From assembly GCA_026932235.1 (NCBI GenBank), contig JAIXKR010000162.1, forward strand, positions 191,970 to 237,902: DNA of 45,933 nucleotides. Direction: 5' to 3'. The position numbers and the translations under genes were made by a program. Under the pieces are notes generated by a model. It made no database searches and was not told where the DNA came from. It was given only the letters and a program-made list of their open reading frames with translations. Positions 9,240-15,939 of this stretch are shown here, piece by piece; within the stretch, counting starts at the first letter, position 1; each line of letters starts with the position of its first letter. Source of the DNA: Burkholderiales bacterium (lineage in GTDB: Bacteria > Pseudomonadota > Gammaproteobacteria > Burkholderiales > Burkholderiaceae_C).

Positions 9240-10409
9240 TCAGCGGGTGGAAAGGATGCAGGTGGCGCCGCTGGACAGCGTTCCGCCGGTGCCGTGGACG
9301 AGGGCGGTGACGGCGTCCTTGATCTGCCGCTCGCCGCACTCGCCGCGCAGCTGGCGCACGGCCTCGATCAGCAGGAAGATGCCGTACATGCCCGGGTGGG
9401 CGTAGGAGAGTCCGCCGCCGTTGGTGTTCAGCGGGAACGGGCCACCCGGCGCGGTGCGCTGGCCGGCAACGAAGGCCCCGCCCTCGCCGCGCTGGCAGAA
9501 GCCCAGGGCCTCGAGCGTGAGCAGCACGGTGATGGTGAACGAGTCGTAGAGCTCGACCACGTCGATGGCCTCGTGGCCGATGCCGGCCATCGCGAAGGCA
9601 TCGCGTCCGGCCACCTCGGCGGCCGTCAAGCGTGCCAGGTCGGGCATCGCGGCGATGGTCCAGTGGGTGTGCGCCTCGCCGTAGCCGCGCACGTGCACGG
9701 CCTTGCGGCCCAGCGCCTTGGCATGCGCCGCGGTGGTCATGACGATGGCGCCGCCGCCGTCGGTGACCAGGCAGGCGTCGAGCAGGTGCAGCGGGTCCGA
9801 GATCATCGGGCTGTTCAGCACGTCGTCGATCGACAGCGGCCCGCGATTCGTCGCACCCGGGTTCAGCGCTGCCCACTTGCGCGTGGCCACTGCAATCTCG
9901 GCCAGGTGTTCCGAGGTGGTGCCGAACTCGTGCATGTGGCGCATCGCCGCCAGCGCGTAGCCCCCAATGGGCGTGGGCATGCCCCAGGGTGTCTCGTATT
10001 GCATGGTCAGCACGGAAGGCCGCCCAGCCAGGTTGCGGCTGGCTTCGCTGCGCTGCAGGCTGCCGTAGGTGATCAGCGCCACCTCACAGCGCCCGGCCTC
10101 GATGGCCATGGCCGCGTGTGCGACATGGGCCTCGAAAGCCGAGCCTCCGATGTTGGTGCCGTCGACGAAGCGTGGCACGATACCCAGGTACTCGGACAGC
10201 GTGACTGTGGCGAGTTGCCCTGGCCCCGGCACACCCCACATGCCGGCCGTGAGCAGGCCGTCGACCTCGCGCATCGGGATGCCGGCGTCGGCCAACGCAT
10301 CGCGCGCCGCCAGTGCCTGCAGCTGCAGCACCGACATCGGCGTCAGTACCTTGCCGTCTTTCAACGCGACGTCGGCGACACCGACGATCACGGCTTCGGG
10401 TTTTCCCAT
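9240..10409 (-). CDS. lipid-transfer-type thiolase (SCPx/LTP family)
   Basis: A 389-residue thiolase-fold protein. The N-terminal half has the DALADAG helix and the DGTNIGGSAFEAH segment, where biosynthetic and degradative thiolases carry the nucleophilic Cys. Here that place is Gly (about 88-89), so classical thiolysis with an acyl-Cys intermediate is doubtful. The C-terminal half keeps NTNGGGLSYAHPG, matching the thiolase GHP motif, and VHGTGGTLSSG. With an adjoining DUF35 protein it resembles acyl-CoA retro-aldolases of the Ltp2 type. The ATG at 10409 was preferred to an upstream start because of the nearby GAGGAG and GAGG sequences. An operator-like site lies 33 bases upstream. Confidence 0.85.
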   Translation of the reverse strand: MGKPEAVIVGVADVALKDGKVLTPMSVLQLQALAARDALADAGIPMREVDGLLTAGMWGVPGPGQLATVTLSEYLGIVPRFVDGTNIGGSAFEAHVAHAAMAIEAGRCEVALITYGSLQRSEASRNLAGRPSVLTMQYETPWGMPTPIGGYALAAMRHMHEFGTTSEHLAEIAVATRKWAALNPGATNRGPLSIDDVLNSPMISDPLHLLDACLVTDGGGAIVMTTAAHAKALGRKAVHVRGYGEAHTHWTIAAMPDLARLTAAEVAGRDAFAMAGIGHEAIDVVELYDSFTITVLLTLEALGFCQRGEGGAFVAGQRTAPGGPFPLNTNGGGLSYAHPGMYGIFLLIEAVRQLRGECGERQIKDAVTALVHGTGGTLSSGATCILSTR

Positions 10410-10441
10410 CGACCTCAAACTCCTCGACAATGCCATTGAAC

Positions 10442-10458
10442 CAAACAACCGTTAGGTC
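10442..10458. promoter_or_regulatory. putative TetR operator, site A
   Basis: The sequence CAAACAACCGTTAGGTC lies in the 65-base gap between the divergent thiolase-like gene (start 10409, minus) and the SDR (start 10475, plus). It matches the shared pattern CAAACGWACGNTWGKTW found at four other promoters here. A single regulator site could serve both directions. Confidence 0.55.
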
Positions 10459-10474
10459 GCACGATAGGACGAAC

Positions 10475-11263
10475 ATGCAAACACTTCAAGATCGGATTGC
10501 CCTCATCACCGGTGCCACGGCCTATATCGGCCGCGCTGCAGCGCAGGAACTGGCGCGCCGCGGCGCCCATGTCATCGTCAACGGCCGCAACGCCCACAGC
10601 GGTCAGGCCGTGGTCGAAGAGATCCAGAACGCCGGAGGCCGCGCCGAATTTGAAGCCGCCGATCTGACGGACCCCGAGGCGGTGCGGGCGATGGTCGGGC
10701 GTATCGTGCAACGCCACGGCCGGCTCGACGTGCTGGTGGCCAGCGGCGCCGGCGCCAGCAGCGACTCCCTGGCCTTCAAGTTGTTCATGGAGATGGAAGA
10801 AGCCGACTTCGAGACCTATATCCGCTCGCACTGGCTGACGCGTGCGCACGCCATCCAGGCTGCGGCGGCGGCGATGCGCGCACAGCGCCGCGGCAAGATC
10901 GTGACCATCGGCACCGATGCCGGGCGCGTTGCCACGGTGGGCGAGTCCTTCATCGGTGGCGCCACGGGCGGCATGATGCAGATGTGCCGGGTGCTGGCGC
11001 GCGAACTCGGGCGCGACGGCATCCGCATCAACGCCGTGGCGATGAGCTACATCTGGGACGCCGAACCTCGCTGGGGCGGCGGCTCGCCCGCGCTGGCCGG
11101 CGCGCACGGCCAAGGGATGATCGACAACCTGAGAAAGCGCATGCTGTTTCCGGTGCACTGCGCCGACATCGCGCAGGCTGTGGCGTTTTTCGCCGGCCCG
11201 GAGTCCGATGCCATCACCGGCCAGACGCTGAGCGTCAACGGCGGGCTGAGCACACCGGGCTGA
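10475..11263 (+). CDS. atypical short-chain dehydrogenase/reductase lacking the Y-x3-K pair
   Basis: A 262-residue Rossmann protein starting with the nucleotide-binding ITGATAYIGRAAAQ and ending like FabG-type SDRs (SDAITGQTLSVNGGL). The catalytic part is unusual. By eye alignment the Tyr-x3-Lys positions read Ile160 and Thr164 (ESFIGGATGG), the usual NNAG reads ASGAG (about 89-93), and the catalytic Ser is replaced by Thr in TIGTDAG. The protein can probably bind a dinucleotide, but ordinary SDR chemistry is unlikely. It stands alone on the plus strand, divergent from the thiolase/DUF35/ACAD unit and convergent with the acyl-CoA ligase. It may be a non-catalytic partner, or an enzyme with different chemistry. 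Confidence 0.82.
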   Translation: MQTLQDRIALITGATAYIGRAAAQELARRGAHVIVNGRNAHSGQAVVEEIQNAGGRAEFEAADLTDPEAVRAMVGRIVQRHGRLDVLVASGAGASSDSLAFKLFMEMEEADFETYIRSHWLTRAHAIQAAAAAMRAQRRGKIVTIGTDAGRVATVGESFIGGATGGMMQMCRVLARELGRDGIRINAVAMSYIWDAEPRWGGGSPALAGAHGQGMIDNLRKRMLFPVHCADIAQAVAFFAGPESDAITGQTLSVNGGLSTPG

Positions 11264-11266
11264 CAT

Positions 11267-11302
11267 GGCCGTCAGGCCGCGGCATGCGCGGCCTTGACGG
11301 CC
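11267..11302. terminator. strong hairpin between convergent genes (probable bidirectional terminator)
   Basis: GGCCGTCAGGCCGCG pairs with CGCGGCCTTGACGGCC around a GCATG loop, with one bulged T: about 15 base pairs, nearly all GC. It begins 4 bases after the SDR stop and covers the last codons of the convergent acyl-CoA ligase (end 11272). There is no T-run, so intrinsic termination is plausible rather than certain. Confidence 0.6.
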
Positions 11303-12789
11303 GCCCGGTCAATGCCGCCCGCGGCCGTCTTCGGCAGCGCGGCGACGAAGACGACGTGCTTGGGCTTCTTGTAGCGTGCGATGCGCTGGCCGACGAACTC
11401 GATCAGCGCGTCGGCCGCCAGCGTCTGGCCGAGCTGGAGCACGCACACCGCCTTGATCGCCTCGCCCCACTGCGCATCAGGCACCCCGAACACGACCGCC
11501 TCGCTCAGTGCCGGGTGCTCGCGCAGCGCACGCTCGACCTCGGCCGGGTAGACGTTTTCGCCGCCTGGCTTGATCAGTTCCTTGGCCGGCGAGCGGCCGA
11601 CGTACCAGAGGTAGCCGTCGGCGTCGAAACGGCCCATGTCGCCGGTGTGGTGCCAGCCGCCGCGGAAGGTGAAGGCGTTGTCGGCGTCGCAGTTCCAGTA
11701 GCCGTTGAAGACCATCGGCCCGCGCACCACGATCTCGCCCGCCATGCCTTGGGCGACAGGCCGGTCTTCGTCGTCGACGACGGCCACCGTGTGCTGCTCG
11801 ACCGGAAGGCCCGCGCTGCCGGGCCGGTCGGCATAGCGGGAGGTCGATACCGAGCCGGAGGTCTCGGTCTGGCCATACGCGACCCAGAAGCTGGCATGCG
11901 GGCAATCGGCTGCGAAGCGCGCCAGCGTGTCCGGCGCATCAATGCCCGTCATGATGCGCAGGCCCCGGAGCTTGGATCCTGCGGCCGCAGCGGCGTCGAG
12001 CACGGCGCCCAGCATCGGTGGGAACGAACCCATGACGCTGCCGCGCTGTTCGTCGATCAGCCCCACGACGGCCTTGGGATCGAATCGCGGCAGCAGGACC
12101 GTGGCGCCGGCGGCGACCATCAGGGCCAGCGTCATTCCGATGCCGGCGAGGTGAAACAGGGGCAGCACACCGACCTGTACGTCGGCGACAGTCAGGTTCC
12201 ACGCGTGGGCCGACTTGGTCGCCGCTGCCAGCAAGCCGCGGTGCGACAGCACCGCGCCGCGTGGCCGTCCGCCGACGGCGGCGGTGTGCACGATCAACAG
12301 CCCGGCATCGTCACCGATCGCCGCGGGCGTCGGGGCGGCGCCCTCCAGATACAGGCTTGCCAGCGCCGACCCGGCCGCACCGGCATCCGCGCCGGGGCCG
12401 GTGGTGTACTTGCGCACCCCAGCGATGTCGGCACCTGCCACCAGCGGCTGCAGGTCCGGCGCGACGATCAGCAGCTTGGGCGTGGTATCCGACAGCACAT
12501 GGGCCACTTCCTCGGCAGACAGGCGCCAATTGATCGGCACCACGAGGGCGCCCAGACGGGCTGCGGCGCCGATGACGTCGACATAGGCCTGACCGTTGTG
12601 CGCCAGGATGGCAACACGATCGCCCACCGTGATCCCTTCACCCGCCAATCCGGCGGCCAGGCTCGCAACGCGCGCTGCGTACTGCGCGTGGGTGATCGAC
12701 TGCCCGTCGGCGACGAAGGCCGTGCCGCTGCCATGCAGCAGGGCATTGCGTTCGATCTGGTCGTGGAGTGTGAAGGATCTGAGGGTCAC
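11272..12789 (-). CDS. AMP-dependent acyl-CoA synthetase/ligase with altered catalytic motifs
   Basis: A 505-residue ANL-superfamily protein, normally making acyl-AMP and then acyl-CoA. The fold motifs are clear: a YGQTETSG core near the middle, HTGDMGRFDADGYLWYVGR, KELIKPGGENVYPAEVE, and a C-terminal domain. Two key motifs differ. The phosphate loop usually written TSGTTG-x-PKG reads HTAAVGGRPRGA, and the invariant C-terminal lysine of PKT-x-x-GK is Gly492 (LPKTAAGGIDR). I recall related proteins with the TAAV-type loop, so this may be a subfamily trait. Adenylation activity is in question. The GTG start at 12789 overlaps the upstream hydrolase stop as GTGA. Confidence 0.85.
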   Translation of the reverse strand: MTLRSFTLHDQIERNALLHGSGTAFVADGQSITHAQYAARVASLAAGLAGEGITVGDRVAILAHNGQAYVDVIGAAARLGALVVPINWRLSAEEVAHVLSDTTPKLLIVAPDLQPLVAGADIAGVRKYTTGPGADAGAAGSALASLYLEGAAPTPAAIGDDAGLLIVHTAAVGGRPRGAVLSHRGLLAAATKSAHAWNLTVADVQVGVLPLFHLAGIGMTLALMVAAGATVLLPRFDPKAVVGLIDEQRGSVMGSFPPMLGAVLDAAAAAGSKLRGLRIMTGIDAPDTLARFAADCPHASFWVAYGQTETSGSVSTSRYADRPGSAGLPVEQHTVAVVDDEDRPVAQGMAGEIVVRGPMVFNGYWNCDADNAFTFRGGWHHTGDMGRFDADGYLWYVGRSPAKELIKPGGENVYPAEVERALREHPALSEAVVFGVPDAQWGEAIKAVCVLQLGQTLAADALIEFVGQRIARYKKPKHVVFVAALPKTAAGGIDRAAVKAAHAAA

Positions 12790-13706
12790 GGCGCGGGTTC
12801 TCCGTTGGCGGCTGACAAAGTGGTGGATGGCTCGGACGGCGCTGGCACTGATGGCGTCGAAGGCGGCATGACCTCTCGCAGGAACTCGATCAGGGTGGCG
12901 GTGAAAGCATCGTTGGCGTCGCCTGCCACCATGTGCCCGGCGCCGGCCAGCGCGACGAATCGGGCCAGCGGAAACGTCTGCTGGAACTGCTCTGCGCCCG
13001 CTGGGCTGATCACGTCGCTGCGCGCGCCGCGCACCAACATCAGCGGGCCTGCATAGCCCGCCAGGGCGCGCTCGAAGAACGCCGGATCGTTGCGGTGGTT
13101 GTGGTTCTCGTCGTTCATCAGGCGTTGGTCCCAGTGCCAGGTCCAACGCCCCGCCCGATTCAGGCGCAGGTTCTTCCGCAATCCGCGCGGGTGGGCCATG
13201 ACCGGGCGGCCCCGGTAGCTGGCGATGTGGCGAGCCGCATCCTGCAGCGTCGCAAAGCCATCCGGATGCGCGCGCATGAACTCGACGATGCGGTCGACAC
13301 CCTTGGCCTCGACGCGCGGAGCAATGTCCACCAGGGCCAGGGCAGCGATGGGCGGTGCGTCGCTCCGCGCGGCCATCGCCATGCCGATCATGCCGCCGAG
13401 CGAGGCACCCACCAAGGCGAGCGGCGATCCCAGAGCGTGGCAGAAACGGGCCATGTCGCGCGACATCGTCTCGATGCGGTAGTCCCCGTGCACCGACCAG
13501 GCCGACTCGCCATGCCCTGGAAGGTCCAGCGCGACGGAGCGCCATCCGGCCTGCGCCATGGCGAGCGCCGTGCCGCCCCAGGCATGCCGGGTCTGGCCAC
13601 CGCCATGCAGCAGCAGCACGGTGGGCGCAGCTTCGGGCCCGGCAACATCGGCAACCCACGAGCCGCCGTCGAACCCGCAGAACTCGCGACGCTCAGCCAC
13701 ATCCAT
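12786..13706 (-). CDS. alpha/beta hydrolase
   Basis: A 306-residue alpha/beta hydrolase with HGGGQTRHAW (oxyanion region), LPGHGES and the nucleophile elbow GASLGG (Ser102). An acidic residue is in RGARSDVISP and the catalytic His in GAGHMVAGD. The last 25 residues are Pro/Ser/Ala-rich and probably disordered. No signal peptide. The family includes esterases, thioesterases and C-C hydrolases; it could hydrolyse an ester or a CoA thioester in the pathway. The stop overlaps the GTG of the ligase, so the two are coupled. It lies 114 bases downstream of the ligand-binding protein gene. Confidence 0.82.
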   Translation of the reverse strand: MDVAERREFCGFDGGSWVADVAGPEAAPTVLLLHGGGQTRHAWGGTALAMAQAGWRSVALDLPGHGESAWSVHGDYRIETMSRDMARFCHALGSPLALVGASLGGMIGMAMAARSDAPPIAALALVDIAPRVEAKGVDRIVEFMRAHPDGFATLQDAARHIASYRGRPVMAHPRGLRKNLRLNRAGRWTWHWDQRLMNDENHNHRNDPAFFERALAGYAGPLMLVRGARSDVISPAGAEQFQQTFPLARFVALAGAGHMVAGDANDAFTATLIEFLREVMPPSTPSVPAPSEPSTTLSAANGEPAP

Positions 13707-13820
13707 GGAGCCGACGCATCAACGGCGCCCCTCGGTTGTACGGCCGACCTCTTGCCCGCGATTCTCGTGATTCGACGATGCACCGCGGCGGTGACACTCG
13801 ATGGCTGCTGGGACCGTTCA

Positions 13821-15044
13821 TCAGTAGACAAACAGCGACTTGCCAGGGCGGATCATGGTCAGCTCGACGTAGCGCCCCCCGTGATGCTGGCCGGCCGCAA
13901 AGCTCAATTGGAAACCATTCAGGTCCATGCTGCGGCTGTTTTGGACTGCAACGATGAACCGTTCGCGCGTCGGTTCGGGGCCTGCAAGTAGCAGCGCCTT
14001 CGCGAATGCCTTGGCCGCGACGAAGCCTGTCATCGCTGCATAGCCGATGTGATCGTCCTTCCCGGCTGCCTTCATCAGCGTTCTGAACTCTTTCGACAGA
14101 GGAGACTTCTCTAGGAACGGTGCTGGCATCGTCTGCGCTACCACGATCCCGGCGGCCTGCTTTCCGAGTTCGCGCAAGAGCTGATTGGTGTCAGCCACCG
14201 AAAGCATCAGCACTTGCGCGGCGGTGTCCAGCTTTCTGAACTCGCGCGTGAACTCAATCGTCGCCTTGCCGGCCATCATGACGAGCACGGCCTGCGGTTT
14301 GGCTCGCGCTATCGTCTGCGCCGCGGTGATGGCATCGCGCGCATCCGTCTCGATCGAAGCCGCGACCACTGGCGTCATCTGACGCTTCTTCAGCGCGGCC
14401 TCTGCGCCCGCCAGTCCATCCTTGCCGAACGCATTATTCTGGTACGCCACGGCTATCGACTTGTGGCCGATGGTCGTCAGATGCTGAACCATCTTCTCGG
14501 CTTCAACGCCATATGACGCCATGACCGTGAACAGGTATCGATTGTGTTCGCGGCGCAAACTGTCGGCACCGGTGAACGCCGCAAACAGCGGCACCCGGCG
14601 TTCGGCGATCAAGGGTAGCACCGCCGCGACGGGCGCGGTGCCCAGACTGCCGACGAGCATGAACACGCCGTCTTCGTCCAGCATCTTCACGGTGTTCGCC
14701 AATGCCCGTGGCGCCGCATAGCCATCGTCCATTTGAATCAGCTTGATGCTGCGGCCGTGAACACCTCCCCGCCGGTTGACGTCCTCCAGGCCGACCTTGA
14801 ATCCTTCGCTGTAGTCCGTGCCAATGGCGCCCAGGGGCCCAGTGAGAGAAACGCTCTGTCCGATGAGCACGCTCTGCGCCGTCACGCCCGGCTCGGCGAT
14901 TGCTGACTGCACGTAAAAAAGCGCGATACCCGCGGCGATCACCGCCGCAGCATCCCGCAGAACACCAACGACCCTCGCTGAACAGCGCCATGCAGCTTTC
15001 CGCCAACCCAATGGATGGACGCGATCACCTGATCCTCGCTGCAT
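13821..15044 (-). CDS. branched-chain amino acid-type ABC transporter substrate-binding protein
   Basis: A 407-residue LivJ-like periplasmic binding protein (Peripla_BP_6 type). The N-terminus has a long basic stretch followed by a hydrophobic segment near 35-50 (AAAVIAAGIALFYV) ending SAIAEPG, read as an export signal. The mature part begins with GQSVSLTGPLGAIGTDYSEG and continues with the family's VGSLGTAPVAAVLPL and YQNNAFGKDGL segments. The ATG at 15044 has AAGGAG 6 bases upstream. No permease or ATPase genes are present in the window, so it must work with components elsewhere. In this context it probably binds an aromatic or alicyclic acid rather than an amino acid; that is inference. 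Confidence 0.87.
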   Translation of the reverse strand: MQRGSGDRVHPLGWRKAAWRCSARVVGVLRDAAAVIAAGIALFYVQSAIAEPGVTAQSVLIGQSVSLTGPLGAIGTDYSEGFKVGLEDVNRRGGVHGRSIKLIQMDDGYAAPRALANTVKMLDEDGVFMLVGSLGTAPVAAVLPLIAERRVPLFAAFTGADSLRREHNRYLFTVMASYGVEAEKMVQHLTTIGHKSIAVAYQNNAFGKDGLAGAEAALKKRQMTPVVAASIETDARDAITAAQTIARAKPQAVLVMMAGKATIEFTREFRKLDTAAQVLMLSVADTNQLLRELGKQAAGIVVAQTMPAPFLEKSPLSKEFRTLMKAAGKDDHIGYAAMTGFVAAKAFAKALLLAGPEPTRERFIVAVQNSRSMDLNGFQLSFAAGQHHGGRYVELTMIRPGKSLFVY

Positions 15045-15072
15045 GGGAACTCCTTGTTGGATCACAAAGGGG

Positions 15073-15768
15073 TTAGGAACGCCGTCCGACATCCGTCTCG
15101 AAGTCGGCGCTGCCGGTATGCTGCATCCAGCTCCGGTAGTTGGGGTACAGGCGTTCGAAGGCCCGCAGCATTTCCTCTCGCGGCACATCGACATAGGCGC
15201 CACGGTCGCTGATGTACTCCATGTGGCGCCGCCCCTGGTTGTCGAACTCGTGGAAGATCGAATCGGCGCTGCCGTCGAACTCCAGCGGCTTGACGCCGGC
15301 CTTCTGGCACAGGCTCAGGTTGAAGGCCGGGGTGGCCTTGAGCCAGCGGCCGTCGATCAGCAACTCCGTGTAGCCGTGGTAGGCGAACACGTCGCTCTTC
15401 ATCATCTCGCGCAGTCGCGGGCTGGTGAGGTGGTTGCGCACGTCGGCAAAGCCCAGGCGGGCCGGCACACCGAGCACGCGCGCCGCAGCGGCCAGCAAGG
15501 TCGCCTTGGGCACGCAGAAGCCGCGCCCACTCGCCACCACCTGGCTGGCCTTGAGACCCGCTTCCGACATGTCGAAGTGATACGGGTCGTAGCGGAAGCC
15601 GTCGCGCACGGCGTAGTACAGCTTGACACCAATGTCGCGTGGCGTCATCGCGGCGTCGGCATGGGCATGGGCGAACGCCTGCACCGCCGGATGGTCGCTG
15701 TCGACGAAGCGCCCGGGCGCGAGGTAGTCGGCAGTGGGAACGGCGGGTTCGTGGGCAGCGGCAGTCAT
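15073..15768 (-). CDS. transglutaminase-like (cysteine protease fold) protein
   Basis: A 231-residue protein with a transglutaminase-like core: the Cys in GRGFCVPKATLLAAAARVLG (Cys85) and the His in YHGYTEL (His131). The third catalytic position, usually Asp in a D-P-x-x-N segment, reads KATPAFN with Thr146. The Cys/His pair supports hydrolase or acyl-transfer activity on amide or peptide bonds, though the missing Asp makes activity uncertain. No signal peptide. It heads the minus-strand unit with the ligand-binding protein, hydrolase and ligase. It faces the FadH-like gene across 171 bases containing operator-like site B. Function in the pathway unknown. Confidence 0.75.
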   Translation of the reverse strand: MTAAAHEPAVPTADYLAPGRFVDSDHPAVQAFAHAHADAAMTPRDIGVKLYYAVRDGFRYDPYHFDMSEAGLKASQVVASGRGFCVPKATLLAAAARVLGVPARLGFADVRNHLTSPRLREMMKSDVFAYHGYTELLIDGRWLKATPAFNLSLCQKAGVKPLEFDGSADSIFHEFDNQGRRHMEYISDRGAYVDVPREEMLRAFERLYPNYRSWMQHTGSADFETDVGRRS

Positions 15769-15892
15769 GTCTGGACCTGATGAAGCTTCTTGCAGGGTTG
15801 TTGACGAGCATCGCACTGCAGGTCACCGGCGGCTACCACCCGGGGCCGTGGAAACCCTAGGGGCCTGGCGACTGTCGCAGGCAGAGATCGAC

Positions 15893-15917
15893 TATATCAT
15901 CGAACGTACGTTAGTTA
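15893..15917 (+). promoter_or_regulatory. putative TetR operator, site B, with adjoining -10-like box
   Basis: CGAACGTACGTTAGTTA at 15901-15917 matches the shared 17-bp pattern and lies 23 bases before the FadH-like start. Directly upstream is a -10-like TATATC/TATCAT (15893-15900); no good -35 box is seen. A bound repressor would cover the start point of the long plus-strand run and could also affect the divergent transglutaminase unit. Confidence 0.6.
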
Positions 15918-15939
15918 GCTGTAGGATGCCGACTCTGCC

